From Rhodothermales bacterium (lineage in GTDB: Bacteria; Bacteroidota; Rhodothermia; Rhodothermales; JANQRZ01): 64,000 nucleotides of DNA. Below the pieces are notes generated by a model. That model saw only the letters and a program-made list of their open reading frames with translations. It searched no databases and was not told the DNA's origin. Within the stretch, counting starts at the first letter, position 1; each line of letters opens with the position of its first letter. A program made the position numbers and the translations under genes. Of the stretch, positions 7,532 through 17,050 are shown one piece after another. The stretch is from assembly GCA_028284265.1 (NCBI GenBank), contig JANQRZ010000017.1, forward strand, positions 62,001 to 126,000, written 5' to 3'.

Positions 7532-9490
7532 CTAGCGGTTCTGCCGGTTCTCGATGAGGTCGTCCACCACCATGGCGTCGGCGAGGGTGGAGGTGTCGCC
7601 GAGGGCGTCGTGCTCGTTGGCGGCGATCTTGCGGAGGATACGGCGCATGATCTTGCCGGAGCGCGTCTTCGGGAGGCCGGGGGCGAACTGCACGAAGTCG
7701 GGCCGGGCGACGGGGCCGATGACGGTACGGACCTGCTGCACCAGTTCCTCGCGCAGCGCGTCGGTCGGTTCGTGTCCCGCGCCGAGGGTGACGTAGGCGT
7801 AGATGCCCTGTCCCTTGATCTCGTGCGGCACCCCGACCACTGCGGCCTCGGCGATGGCGTCATGCAGCACCAGTGCGCTCTCGACTTCGGCGGTGCCCAT
7901 CCGGTGACCGCTGACGTTGATGACATCGTCCACGCGGCCTGTGATCCAGTAGGTCCCGTCGGCGTCGCGGCGGCAGCCGTCGCCGGTGAAGTAGAACCCC
8001 TCGTAGTGGGTGAAGTAGGCGTTGACGAAGCGCCAGTGATTCCGGTAGACGGTCCGCGCCTGACCGGGCCAACTGTCGGCGATGGTGAGCACACCCTCGG
8101 CGGCACCGTGTTGCACTTCACCTGCTGCGTTGAGTACGACCGGATCGATGCCGAAGAACGGGCGTCCGGCTGCGCCCGGTTTCTGACTGATCGCACCCGG
8201 CAAGCCGACGAGCATGATGCCGCCGGTCTCGGTCTGCCACCACGTATCGACAATCGGGCAGCGCCCGTCGCCGACCACGTCGTAGTACCACCGCCACGCC
8301 TCGGGGTTGATCGGCTCGCCGACGGTGCCGAGCACGCGGAGCGTCGAGCGGTCGGTCTTCGTCACGAAGTCGTCGCCCTGCGCCATGAGGGCGCGGATCG
8401 CGGTCGGGGCCGTGTAGAACTGGGTCACGCCGTGGGTGTCAACGACCTCCCAGAAGCGGCTCGCGTCGGGGTAGGTCGGGATGCCCTCGAAGAAGACCTG
8501 CGTGGCCCCGTTGATGAGTGGGCCGAAGACGATGTAGCTATGGCCGGTGATCCAGCCGACGTCGGCGGTGCACCAGAAGACGTCGGTCTCGGGGTGGATG
8601 TCGAAGACGTACTCGTGGGTGAGGCTTGTCCAGACACAGTACCCGCCGGTGGTGTGGACGACGCCTTTCGGCTTGCCGGTCGAGCCGGAGGTATAGAGGA
8701 TGAAGAGCGGGTCCTCGCTGTCCATTGGCTCGCACGGACAGTCGGGGTTGGCGGTGTCGAGCGCCTCGTGATACCACGCGTCACGTTCATGCCAGTCGAT
8801 ATCGCTGCCGGTGTTCTTCACCACGAGGACATGGCGGACCGTTTGGCTCTGCGCTTCGGCTCGCTCAACGGCGGCATCGACATTGGCTTTCAGCGCGACC
8901 CGCTTGCCGCCGCGCCGCCCCTCATCGGCGGTGATGACGAAGTCGGATTCGCCATCGAGAATCCGGTCGGCGAGAGAGTCGGGGGAGAACCCAGCGAAGA
9001 CGACGGAGAAGATGGCCCCGATGCGGGCGCAGGCGAGCATCGCGTAGGCGGCTTCGGGGATCATCGGGAGGTAGATCGTCACCCGGTCGCCTTTCTTGAC
9101 GCCGTGATTCTTGAGCACGTTGGCAAAGCGTTGCACGGCGGTGTGGACCTCGGCGTAGGAGATGTGCCGTGCGGCGTCGCTCGGCTCGTCTGGCTCGAAG
9201 ATCAGCGCGGTCCGGTCGCCCAGCCCATGCTCGACGTGCCGGTCGATAGCGTTATGGCAGGCGTTCGTCTTGCCTCCGAGGTACCACCGGATGTAGATGT
9301 CGCGCTCATCGAACGACACGTCGCGGACAGTATCGAACGGCTCGAACCAGTCGATCCGCTCGGCCTGCTCGCGCCAGAATGCCTCATTGTCGTCAATGGA
9401 GCGGCGGTACATGGCAGCGTAATCCGCCTCGGAGCCGAGGAGGGCGTTCTGGCGGAAAGCGTCGGAGGGCGGATACAATTCGGCGGGCAT
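7532..9490 (-). CDS. acs: Acetyl-CoA synthetase
   Basis: 652 residues, full length for Acs, the cytosolic AMP-forming enzyme that makes acetyl-CoA from acetate, ATP and CoA. Seen: the P-loop-like adenylation motif [15 protein letters not shown] (about residue 264), WWQTETGG, the hinge segment [17 protein letters not shown], and the C-terminal [11 protein letters not shown] near 613, whose lysine is the well-known acetylation and catalytic site. It is first in the acs-DUF4212-symporter operon. Upstream a TATCTTCA octamer (9519-9526, minus strand) is a weak -7 candidate. It is divergent from the OsmC-like gene. Confidence 0.98.
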   Translation of the reverse strand: MPAELYPPSDAFRQNALLGSEADYAAMYRRSIDDNEAFWREQAERIDWFEPFDTVRDVSFDERDIYIRWYLGGKTNACHNAIDRHVEHGLGDRTALIFEPDEPSDAARHISYAEVHTAVQRFANVLKNHGVKKGDRVTIYLPMIPEAAYAMLACARIGAIFSVVFAGFSPDSLADRILDGESDFVITADEGRRGGKRVALKANVDAAVERAEAQSQTVRHVLVVKNTGSDIDWHERDAWYHEALDTANPDCPCEPMDSEDPLFILYTSGSTGKPKGVVHTTGGYCVWTSLTHEYVFDIHPETDVFWCTADVGWITGHSYIVFGPLINGATQVFFEGIPTYPDASRFWEVVDTHGVTQFYTAPTAIRALMAQGDDFVTKTDRSTLRVLGTVGEPINPEAWRWYYDVVGDGRCPIVDTWWQTETGGIMLVGLPGAISQKPGAAGRPFFGIDPVVLNAAGEVQHGAAEGVLTIADSWPGQARTVYRNHWRFVNAYFTHYEGFYFTGDGCRRDADGTYWITGRVDDVINVSGHRMGTAEVESALVLHDAIAEAAVVGVPHEIKGQGIYAYVTLGAGHEPTDALREELVQQVRTVIGPVARPDFVQFAPGLPKTRSGKIMRRILRKIAANEHDALGDTSTLADAMVVDDLIENRQNR

Positions 9491-9573
9491 CGGCGGAGTG
9501 GCTAGCTGGAAGGGCGCTTGAAGATAGGGGCGAGGGCTACATTCTGTGCTCTGTCCACCTCTCCCTTTCGCCC

Positions 9574-10017
9574 ATGTCGAAGCACCGCGTCACCGTCCGC
9601 TGGCAGCGCACCGCTGAGCCGTTTACCTACGCGACCTACTCCCGCACCCACCGCTGGCACTTTGCGGGCGGCACTGAGGTCGAAGCTTCCGCCGCGCCTG
9701 CCTACCGGGGCGACCCGGCGTTGCCGGATCCTGAGGAAGCGTTGGTCGCCTCGCTGTCGAGTTGCCACATGCTCACGTTTCTGGCGATTGCCGCCCGCGC
9801 TGGGATCACGGTCGATGCCTACGAGGACGACGCCGAGGGTACGATGAGCAAGAACGCTGATGGTCGACTCGCCGTCACCCGCGTCGTGCTTCGGCCTCGC
9901 ATCACGTTCGGCAGTGAGGTAGCCGAGGACGATCTCGCCTGGATGCACGAACAAGCCCACGAAGAGTGCTTCATTGCTAATTCCGTCCGTACCGAGATGG
10001 TCATTGAGCCGCGATAG
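9574..10017 (+). CDS. OsmC family protein (peroxide-reductase-like)
   Basis: 147 residues from ATG 9574; the longer open frame upstream overlaps acs and is not needed. The OsmC/Ohr fold is indicated by [27 protein letters not shown], with the first redox cysteine in SSCHMLTFL, and the second region [13 protein letters not shown] with its Cys. Proteins of this type reduce organic hydroperoxides with two cysteines. It belongs to the YhfA/OsmC-like side rather than to Ohr proper. It shares the short intergenic region with acs, transcribed in the opposite direction. Confidence 0.9.
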   Translation: MSKHRVTVRWQRTAEPFTYATYSRTHRWHFAGGTEVEASAAPAYRGDPALPDPEEALVASLSSCHMLTFLAIAARAGITVDAYEDDAEGTMSKNADGRLAVTRVVLRPRITFGSEVAEDDLAWMHEQAHEECFIANSVRTEMVIEPR

Positions 10018-10082
10018 GGGACCGAATCGGAGGATCGCTCGTACTTTATCTGCTATTGCCCCTTCACTCGACCCCACTTGCC

Positions 10083-12146
10083 ATGCCTACCCTTCTTGCT
10101 CGCGGTGCGCACCGACTCGGTGTGCTGCTTCTCGCCCTCGCGCTCGTCCCCACTGTCGTCGCGCAGGACGACGTGCTGACCCCCTATGACATAGCCCGTA
10201 TCCAGACCGTCGGCAGCGTTCAGGTCTCGCCCGATGGTGAGCACGTCGCCTACACCATCAGCGTGCCTAGCGACCCGTTCGAGGAGAACGCCCGGCCTAA
10301 CACGGAACTCCATCTCTACACCATCGACACGGAGTCGAGCACGGGGCTACGCGGCGGCGATGTCTCGCACAGCGCGCTCGCGTGGACGCCTGATGGCAAG
10401 CTGTCCTTCCTGACCAAGCACAATGACGACGAGCGCCCCGCGCTCTACACGATGGACCCCTCCACCGGGGAGATGGACCGCGTGCTCGCCTTCGAGACCG
10501 GCATCGGTTCGCCGGCTTGGAGTCCCGACGGGAGCCACATCGCCTTCATCGCGGCGGAGCCGATGCCAGACAAGGAGGACGTCCTGCCGTACCAGCCGGA
10601 CATCTATGAAGAGGAAACCCCCAACCGCAAGCTGTGGATCGTCAACCCCGAGAGCAAGATTGCGCCGCGCATGATCGACGTGCCGGGAACGGTCTACACG
10701 ATTGCGTGGAGCGCCGACGGCGCCCGAATCGCTGCGGCGATTGCGCCCGATCCCTACGTGGACAACTCATACATGGGCAAGCGCATCCACATCCTCGATG
10801 TCGAGACGGGCGAGGTCATGGCCCGCGTCGAGAACCCCGGCAAGCTCGGTGCGATTGCGTGGAGTCCGAGCGGTGAGCACCTCTCGATGATCTCCGCCGC
10901 TGACCTCAACGACCCCGCCGCCGGTCGTCTGATGGTGGCCGACGCTTCGACGGGACAATTCCAAGATGTGATGCCCGGCTATGAGGGCAACGCCACGCAC
11001 ATGATGTGGGAGGACGCCAACACGATTCGCTTCTCCGCCGATCAAGGGGTCGAGACCTCGATCCGGCGCATCGACCATGACGGAAGCATGGAGGTCGAAC
11101 TACTCCCCTTCGGTGAGGTTGTCTTCACCAGCTTCTCGGCGTCCGCCGACGGTGAGGTCGTAGCCTTCGCCGGGAGCACGCCAGAGCACCCGACCGAACT
11201 CTACCTGATGATGGACGGCGAGGCCGAGCGCATTTCCGAGACCAACCCGTGGCTCGCCGACAAACGCCTCGCCGAGCAAGAGGTGATCGAGTACGAAGCC
11301 CGCGACGGCCTGATGATCCAAGGCCTGCTCATCCACCCGCTCGACCATGAGGAAGGCACCCGCGTGCCGCTCGTCACCATCGTACATGGCGGACCGGAGA
11401 GCCACTACCGCAACACCTGGCTGACGGGGTACTCGCTCCTCGGCCAGATGGCGGCGGCGAAGGGTTACGCCGTCTTCTATCCCAACTACCGAGGCTCCAC
11501 CGGGCGCGGCGTGGCGTTCTCCAAAACCAGCCAAGCCGACCCTGCCGGGGCTGAGTTCGACGATGTCGTAGACGGCGTGGACCACCTCATCGAGATGGGC
11601 CTCGTGGACGAGAGTAAAGTCGGCGTGACGGGCGGCTCGTATGGCGGCTACGCAACGGGCTGGATGGCGACCCGCTACTCGGACCGCTTCGCCGCGGGCG
11701 TGATGTTCGTCGGCATCTCGAACAAGGTCTCGAAGGTCGGCACGACGGATATTCCGAACGAGGAGTACCACGTCCACGCCCGCAAGCGCCCGTGGGACAA
11801 CTGGCAGTTCTTCCTCGAACGCAGCCCGATCTACTACGCCGATCAGTCGAACACGCCGCTCCTCATCATGCACGGCGCAGACGACCCGCGCGTCCACCCG
11901 ACGCAGTCGATGGAACTGTACCGTCACCTCAAGCTGCGCGGGCAGGCTCCGGTCCGGCTCGTGTTCTACCCCGGCGAGGGCCACGGCAACCGCAGGGCGA
12001 CGGCGCGCTTCGACTACACCCTACGCGCGATGCGCTGGTTTGACCACTACCTCATGGGGCCGGGCGGCGACGCGCCGAGCCGCGACATCTCCGACCTCGC
12101 CGAGTCCGAGCGCGAGATGATGATGGACGCAATGGGGTCGAACTGA
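10083..12146 (+). CDS. Secreted prolyl oligopeptidase (S9) family peptidase
   Basis: 687 residues from ATG 10083, beginning with a signal peptide (basic residues, then LGVLLLALALVPTVVAQ). The N-terminal two thirds form a WD40-like beta-propeller (repeats such as ISPDGEH/AWSPDGSH), and the C-terminal alpha/beta hydrolase domain carries the triad: Ser in GGSYGGY near 519, Asp in HGADDPRVHP near 600, His in GEGHGN near 633. This is the acylaminoacyl-peptidase/DPP-type layout, probably a periplasmic exopeptidase. A TACTTTA element at 10042-10048 is a possible -7 box. The gene ends in a strong terminator (12166-12206). Confidence 0.95.
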   Translation: MPTLLARGAHRLGVLLLALALVPTVVAQDDVLTPYDIARIQTVGSVQVSPDGEHVAYTISVPSDPFEENARPNTELHLYTIDTESSTGLRGGDVSHSALAWTPDGKLSFLTKHNDDERPALYTMDPSTGEMDRVLAFETGIGSPAWSPDGSHIAFIAAEPMPDKEDVLPYQPDIYEEETPNRKLWIVNPESKIAPRMIDVPGTVYTIAWSADGARIAAAIAPDPYVDNSYMGKRIHILDVETGEVMARVENPGKLGAIAWSPSGEHLSMISAADLNDPAAGRLMVADASTGQFQDVMPGYEGNATHMMWEDANTIRFSADQGVETSIRRIDHDGSMEVELLPFGEVVFTSFSASADGEVVAFAGSTPEHPTELYLMMDGEAERISETNPWLADKRLAEQEVIEYEARDGLMIQGLLIHPLDHEEGTRVPLVTIVHGGPESHYRNTWLTGYSLLGQMAAAKGYAVFYPNYRGSTGRGVAFSKTSQADPAGAEFDDVVDGVDHLIEMGLVDESKVGVTGGSYGGYATGWMATRYSDRFAAGVMFVGISNKVSKVGTTDIPNEEYHVHARKRPWDNWQFFLERSPIYYADQSNTPLLIMHGADDPRVHPTQSMELYRHLKLRGQAPVRLVFYPGEGHGNRRATARFDYTLRAMRWFDHYLMGPGGDAPSRDISDLAESEREMMMDAMGSN

Positions 12147-12165
12147 TCGGCGTCCTTCAAACATG

Positions 12166-12206
12166 AAATACCGCCGGGTCGGGTTTGCCTGACCCGGCGG
12201 TATTTT
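12166..12206 (+). terminator. Intrinsic terminator after the S9 peptidase gene
   Basis: A perfect 15-bp GC-rich stem (12166-12180 with 12191-12205) around GGGTTTGCCT. The outer part of the stem is AAATA/TATTT and the 3' side runs into TATTTT, giving U-rich ends in both directions. Confidence 0.85.
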
Positions 12207-12215
12207 GCGGTAAGG

Positions 12216-12242
12216 TTGTTGGGATTGAGCAGTCATACTTTA
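12216..12242 (+). promoter_or_regulatory. Candidate Bacteroidota-type promoter for the secreted orphan gene
   Basis: TTG at 12216-12218 and TACTTTA at 12236-12242 (close to TAnnTTTG), with 17 bp between, slightly short of the usual 19-21. The start codon at 12262 lies 19 bp downstream. Weak but well placed behind a terminator. Confidence 0.35.
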
Positions 12243-12261
12243 TGTTGGAGCGAGGGGCATC

Positions 12262-12735
12262 ATGCACCTGACCTACTCGATAGCTGCTGCCATCGTTGTA
12301 TGGCTCTCTTTAATCGTGGGAAGTGGCGAGGCGTCTAAGCGTGTCTCTGTTTCTTACGCTGCATGTTCGGTCAACTGCCCGCCGTATGACGAGGATGCTC
12401 TAGACCAGTTGAAGCACATTCTTACAAGCGACTTCTATCAGTACTTCCGGATTGAGGCCGGTGCGAGTGGAATTAACCCCGACTCGATTGCGGTGGTCAC
12501 GGACACGACTGACTGTGCTTCGTTGGACTCTGCCCTCGCCGTAGTCGCTGCACAAGCAGACACAGCCTACTACCATCCGAATCGCTACAATCGGGCGTAT
12601 TTCGTCGGCGATAGCCTCTACTTCGTTATAGAGTGGGTGAGGCAACCAGATGATCCGTGGCAAGTCGCAACCGGGTCAGACTATTACACGGTGTTTGGAT
12701 CAGACTTCGTGAAGCGAGCAGGGACCTCGCTATAG
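12262..12735 (+). CDS. Hypothetical secreted protein, low GC (157 aa)
   Basis: A signal peptide is visible (hydrophobic run IAAAIVVWLSLIVG, small residues before ASKRVS). The mature part of about 130 residues contains three Cys (YAACSVNCPP and TTDCASL) and many Tyr/Asp residues. I recognise no family. GC content and codon choice differ from the neighbours, as for the orphan at 2035. It is a single-gene unit between a terminator and the convergent permease gene. Confidence 0.72.
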   Translation: MHLTYSIAAAIVVWLSLIVGSGEASKRVSVSYAACSVNCPPYDEDALDQLKHILTSDFYQYFRIEAGASGINPDSIAVVTDTTDCASLDSALAVVAAQADTAYYHPNRYNRAYFVGDSLYFVIEWVRQPDDPWQVATGSDYYTVFGSDFVKRAGTSL

Positions 12736-12768
12736 GCAGAGGAGCCTTGCCGCGTGAGGCAGGCTCGT

Positions 12769-14034
12769 TTATGCTACGTCCGATTCGGCGTACTCCGAGA
12801 GGTCGAGCGTCATCTCCTCGCGGTAGGTCTGGTAGAACGTCACGATCAGCGCTGTCAGCGGAACCGCGATCAGGAGGCCAATAAACCCCATCGTCGCGCC
12901 GAAGACGAGGAGAGAGAGGATCACGAGGACTGGGTGGAGGCCCACTTGGTGGCTCATGATGTTCGGCGAGAGCACGGTCGCTTCCAGCAACTGCTGCCCG
13001 AAGAGGACGACGAGCACGAAGACGGCGTCGATAGGTTCGCCGAAGATGAGGGCGATCACGATGCCCACTACATTCGTCAGGATCGCCCCGACGTTGGGGA
13101 TCATGTTGAGGAACCCGCCGAGGAGTCCGATTAGGAGTGCGAACGGCACGCCGAGGAGGGTGAGCGCAACCGAGATGTTGAATGCCGCGATGCCCGAGAT
13201 GAGGAGTTGGCCGCGCAGGTACGAACCGACGATTTTGCCCGCTTTCGTGAGATACGTCCGCCGCCCCTGCACCGTCGGGAACAGCCCGATGAGGTTGCGC
13301 TCGATCAGGGGATAGTCCTTCAGCGTGTAGAACAGCAAGACCGGGACGAGCACGACCGTGGTGACGAGGTTGAGGATAGATGAGACGCTGCGCGTGAGTG
13401 TCTGGAGCGTATCCGGGATGCGAGCGATGAGGCCGCCGAGTTGGCCGGGCAGGACGGCGGTGAGTTGCGCCTCGACCTCCGAGCGCTCCACCAGCCCTGC
13501 TTCGTCGAGCGAGGTCACGAGTGCGCTGTCGAGAATCCAGCCCTGTACGTTCGCCATGTTTGCCAGCACCCCGTTGGCGAGTGCCTCTAGGCTACCAATG
13601 ATCTTCGGGACGAGGACGATGAGGAAGGCGACGAGGACACCGACCGCGACGAGTGTGAGGCCCAGCGAGGTCGCCCAGCGCGGGGCCTTCCACCGCTGCT
13701 GCGCGGCTTCCACCACCGGGTCGAGGAAGTAGGCCAGCAGGTAAACGATCAGGAACGGGAGTAGTACCCCGCCGAGAAGCGAGACGAGCCAGACGAGGAC
13801 GAGGAGGCCCCCTGCTAGCAGGATGGCTTGCACCACGCGGTGCTCGCGCAACGGCCACAACAACACCGTCCCCACGACCCCAACAAGCAGCGGATTCAGC
13901 AATCCCCGCATCTCGACAGCCAACAAGGCCAGTGCGGCCAGTCCGCCTAGGATCAGCGCGCCCTGAAATATCGTCGTCCGTGTAGGCGCAGACGGCTCGG
14001 GTGCGGGATCGGTCGGCTTCTCGGAGACGGACAC
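12769..14034 (-). CDS. AI-2E family transporter (PerM/TqsA-like permease)
   Basis: 421 residues from a GTG at 14034, 14 bp after the MCE gene stop; longer frames would run into that gene. About eight membrane segments with a large soluble loop in the middle (about residues 150-230). The conserved block IPNVGAILTNVVGI and the preceding LGVPFALLIGLLGGFLNMIP are diagnostic of the family. Members include exporters and Na+/H+ antiporters, so the substrate cannot be read from sequence. It is the last gene of the Mla-like operon, which hints at an envelope role, but the link may be only positional. Confidence 0.9.
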   Translation of the reverse strand: MSVSEKPTDPAPEPSAPTRTTIFQGALILGGLAALALLAVEMRGLLNPLLVGVVGTVLLWPLREHRVVQAILLAGGLLVLVWLVSLLGGVLLPFLIVYLLAYFLDPVVEAAQQRWKAPRWATSLGLTLVAVGVLVAFLIVLVPKIIGSLEALANGVLANMANVQGWILDSALVTSLDEAGLVERSEVEAQLTAVLPGQLGGLIARIPDTLQTLTRSVSSILNLVTTVVLVPVLLFYTLKDYPLIERNLIGLFPTVQGRRTYLTKAGKIVGSYLRGQLLISGIAAFNISVALTLLGVPFALLIGLLGGFLNMIPNVGAILTNVVGIVIALIFGEPIDAVFVLVVLFGQQLLEATVLSPNIMSHQVGLHPVLVILSLLVFGATMGFIGLLIAVPLTALIVTFYQTYREEMTLDLSEYAESDVA

Positions 14035-14048
14035 AGTGGGGACTCGGC

Positions 14049-15161
14049 TTATTGCGCTCCCGTATCGTCGGCCTCTTCGTCGGGTACGTCCTGGCTCTGT
14101 GGCACTCCGGCGGGGGCTGGCGTATTGGCTCCGATGGTGCCACTGGCCTGTTCGCGTTGCAGCCGCTGCTCCCATTCGTACAACTCGCGCTCTCGCTGCT
14201 CAAGGGCCTCGTAGGTCTCCCCAAGCGCCTGCTCGCGGATCTCGAATGGAGCCTTCTCGCGATAGCCCCGCCGCTCGTAGTAGCCCTTGAAGAACCAGTT
14301 CTCCTTGAGCGCCTCCATGTTCTCGGCGAGGCGGAACATGGCAAGGGTGCCCCAGTTCGCGGCGTCCTCCATCCGGTCGGTCACAGTCGAGACATCGCCT
14401 GCGGCGGCGTTAAAGTCTTGGCTCGCTTGGAGCATGGCGTTGTAGATGGCGTCGTCGTTGAGGAACCGCGCCATCGTGCCCTCCCCATTGTTGACCTTGG
14501 CGATGATCTCGTTGATGCCCTCGGACGCATCCGCGGCAATCCCGACGAGCGCATCGGCTTCGGCGGTGAGGCCGCGCAGCGCGGCGCGGGTTTCCTGTGC
14601 CGTCAGGACGGATTCTTCGTAGAGCCGGTCGTCGTAGAGAAAGGCCCCGAGCGTTCCCTCGCCACTGCGGATATCGGTCATAATGCCGGTCAGCGAGACG
14701 GTCACCGAGTCGAACCGGGCCACCGACTCGAAGAGGCGGTCCGAGACTTGGGAGAAGTCGAGGGGATCGACGCCTGTGACGGTCCCGCCCTCGGCCACAA
14801 TCGGCTCTAGCTCGCTCCCGCCTTGGAGCACGACGATCATGTTGCCGACGAGACCGTCGGACGTGACGATGGCGCGGGAGTCCTCCCGGATGAGGTGGCG
14901 AGCATCATCCTGAATCGCCATCCCGACCTCGATGGGTGCCCCCGGCGCGCGCGGCAACTCGACCGTCTCGACGCGCCCGACCGAGATGCCCTGATACTGC
15001 ACCGACGCGCCGGGTGTGAGGCCGCCGACGCGGTTGAACTCAGCGCTGATGCGGAAGGTACCCGATAGGAGGAAGGTTTTGTTGGCGAGCACGAAGAGGG
15101 CCAACATGAACGCGACGACGCCGCCGAGGACGATCAGGCCGAGCCGGGCTTGACGAGACAT
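14049..15161 (-). CDS. mlaD: MCE-domain protein, MlaD-like
   Basis: 370 residues: N-terminal membrane anchor (about 7-27), one MCE domain (about 35-115, with NRVGGLTPGASVQYQGISVG), a long helical region (about 120-290), and a C-terminal coiled coil (EALEQRERELYEWEQRLQRE) followed by a Pro/acidic tail. MCE proteins form hexameric rings that conduct lipid between the membranes. The extended helical tail is longer than in E. coli MlaD and resembles needle or tunnel forms (PqiB/Mce type). It lies 72 bp after the ATPase gene, in one operon with the permease. Confidence 0.92.
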   Translation of the reverse strand: MSRQARLGLIVLGGVVAFMLALFVLANKTFLLSGTFRISAEFNRVGGLTPGASVQYQGISVGRVETVELPRAPGAPIEVGMAIQDDARHLIREDSRAIVTSDGLVGNMIVVLQGGSELEPIVAEGGTVTGVDPLDFSQVSDRLFESVARFDSVTVSLTGIMTDIRSGEGTLGAFLYDDRLYEESVLTAQETRAALRGLTAEADALVGIAADASEGINEIIAKVNNGEGTMARFLNDDAIYNAMLQASQDFNAAAGDVSTVTDRMEDAANWGTLAMFRLAENMEALKENWFFKGYYERRGYREKAPFEIREQALGETYEALEQRERELYEWEQRLQREQASGTIGANTPAPAGVPQSQDVPDEEADDTGAQ

Positions 15162-15233
15162 GGGAACTCAGAAGATGGTGGACACAAGAGTGAGTATAAC
15201 GCCACCGCGACGGCGGATCGTGCTGGTAGCGAG

Positions 15234-16043
15234 TTAGGCCCCGTACTGCTCGGTGCCGTAGAAAAAGTCCTTGATGATGGGCTCCTCGGAGGCGCGAAGC
15301 TCGTCGAGCGAGCCACTCTCGATGAAGCGTCCTTGGTAGAGAAAGTGCAGGTCGTCGGCGATGATCGAGGCGGCGAGGAGGTCGTGGGTGATGGCGACGG
15401 ACGAGATGCCGCGCTCGTCGCGGAGGCGGACGATGAGGTCCGAGACGACGCGGATGCTGATCGGGTCGAGGCCGGTCGTCGGCTCGTCGTAGAGGATGAT
15501 CTCGGGTTCGAGAATCACGGCGCGCGCAAGGCCGATGCGCTTCTTCTGGCCGCCCGACAGCTCCGCCGGGAACTGCTTCAGCGTCTTCGAGAGGTTTACG
15601 TCCTCAACGGTCTGCTCGATGCGGTCCTGCTTCTCGCCCTTCGAGAGCTTGGTGTGGCGGTCGAGGTAGAACCGCATGTTCTCTTCTACCGTCATCGAGT
15701 CGAAGAGCGCGCCGCCTTGGAAGAGGTAGCCGATGGAGAGCCGGACGCGGTCGAGCGCGTTGCCTTCGAGCAGGTCCACGCGCTGGCCCTTCACCCAGAC
15801 CTCGCCCCGGTCCGGTTTCAGTAGCCCGACGATGTGGCGGATCAGCACGCTCTTTCCCGACCCCGACCCGCCGAGCACGACCGCGCTCGACCCTTTAGGA
15901 ACCGACAGCGAGATGCCGCGCAGCACATGGTTCTCGCCAAAGCTCTTGTGGATGCCACGAAGCTCGACGATGGTGTCCTCCGGCGGCGGCGTGGAGCCGC
16001 CCGTCACCGGGGCCGTCGGTTGGGTGGTGTCAAGAACATCCAT
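15234..16043 (-). CDS. mlaF: Lipid ABC transporter ATP-binding protein, MlaF-like
   Basis: 269 residues from ATG 16043. Seen: Walker A LGGSGSGKSV (about 57-66), Q-loop in GYLFQGGALFDSMTV (about 105-119), signature LSGGQKKRIGLARA (162-175), Walker B IILYDEPTTGLDP (182 onward) and the switch His in ITHDL. GGALFDSMTV is typical of the MlaF branch. It hydrolyses ATP on the cytoplasmic face of the MlaE permease. Five bases separate it from mlaE. No MlaB-type STAS subunit and no MlaC-type periplasmic carrier is encoded nearby. Confidence 0.95.
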   Translation of the reverse strand: MDVLDTTQPTAPVTGGSTPPPEDTIVELRGIHKSFGENHVLRGISLSVPKGSSAVVLGGSGSGKSVLIRHIVGLLKPDRGEVWVKGQRVDLLEGNALDRVRLSIGYLFQGGALFDSMTVEENMRFYLDRHTKLSKGEKQDRIEQTVEDVNLSKTLKQFPAELSGGQKKRIGLARAVILEPEIILYDEPTTGLDPISIRVVSDLIVRLRDERGISSVAITHDLLAASIIADDLHFLYQGRFIESGSLDELRASEEPIIKDFFYGTEQYGA

Positions 16044-16048
16044 CGCGC

Positions 16049-16987
16049 TTAACCTCCCGATACGTCGCCGAAGATGAAGAGCGAGATTCGCACCACGATC
16101 ACGTCGGCGATGAGGATGAAGAGGGACGAGAGCACGACGGCCTGCATCGCCGCCTGCCCGACCTCGCGCGTGCCCCCGCGCACCGTGTAGCCGAGGTAGC
16201 ACGCTACGATCCCGACGATGAACCCGAAGATGCTGGTCTTGAGCGTATCCACCGTCACGTCCACAAAGCGCATCGACGAGAAGGCGGTGTCGATGAACAC
16301 GCGCCAGTCCATGTTGGTGGCGAGGTTGCTCTCCATGAACCCACCCGACATGGCAATGATGTCCACGAGGATCGTCAGGAGTGGGAACATGATGACGCAC
16401 GCGAGCACCCGCGTCACCACGAGGTAGTGGAAGGGCTTGAGCGCCGCCGCCTCCATCGCGTCGATCTGCTCCGTCACTTTCATCGAGCCGATCTCGGCAG
16501 CGAAGCCCGCCCCGAGCCGACCCGCGAGGACCAGGCTGGTGATGACGGGACCGATCTCCTTGAACACCGAGAGTGCGAGCATACTCGGCAGGAATGCCTC
16601 AGCTCCGAAACGGGCCAGCGTCCCCCGGCTCTGCATCGCCAGCACGATCCCGATAGCGAGGCCGCAGACGCTGACCAGCAGGAAGCTCTTGCTCCCGACC
16701 TCGTCCATCTGGTTCAGCAACTCCTTGAACTCGAAGGGCCGCCGCCAGAACCGCTGGAAGAAGCGCCCGACGAAGCTGAACATCGCCCCGGCCTCATCGA
16801 GGAAGGCGTAGAGCACGCTCTGCGAGTGGCGGAGGCGCTCCATCGTCCGCTCGGCGAAGCTCTTCTCGCGGAGGATTTTCTCGTTCGCCCGTGCCCTGCG
16901 TGCCGCACGGTTCCGCTCGGCAAAAGAGCGCGCCGGGCGACCCTCCGGGTCAGGGCGAGGCTCGTCGGTGAGGCGGGATGGCTCCAT
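16049..16987 (-). CDS. mlaE: Lipid ABC transporter permease, MlaE-like
   Basis: 312 residues from ATG 16987 (a TTG at 17023 would add 12). A basic, Arg-rich N-terminal extension of about 60 residues precedes the MlaE fold: amphipathic helix, then about five membrane segments with GPVITSLVLAGRLGAGFAAEIGSMKVTEQIDAM (about 165-197), the most conserved MlaE stretch. It forms the inner-membrane dimer that moves phospholipid between the bilayer and the MCE ring. First gene of the mlaE-F-D-AI-2E run, 63 bp after tamB on the same strand. Confidence 0.95.
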   Translation of the reverse strand: MEPSRLTDEPRPDPEGRPARSFAERNRAARRARANEKILREKSFAERTMERLRHSQSVLYAFLDEAGAMFSFVGRFFQRFWRRPFEFKELLNQMDEVGSKSFLLVSVCGLAIGIVLAMQSRGTLARFGAEAFLPSMLALSVFKEIGPVITSLVLAGRLGAGFAAEIGSMKVTEQIDAMEAAALKPFHYLVVTRVLACVIMFPLLTILVDIIAMSGGFMESNLATNMDWRVFIDTAFSSMRFVDVTVDTLKTSIFGFIVGIVACYLGYTVRGGTREVGQAAMQAVVLSSLFILIADVIVVRISLFIFGDVSGG

Positions 16988-17050
16988 GGGAAGGGACCGC
17001 GGTGCGGTCGGCGTTTCTGGCAAGATACCCGATCCGCACCACGCCGAGAA

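Noticed and set aside
7235-9505. 756-aa open frame on the plus strand opposite acs
   Set aside because: It is a GC-driven antisense shadow: composition is low-complexity Gly/Val/Asp/Arg and the minus strand encodes a full-length Acs.
16049-17023. TTG start for the MlaE-like gene at 17023
   Set aside because: The ATG at 16987 leaves the full conserved fold and a sensible gap to tamB, so the TTG form was not used.
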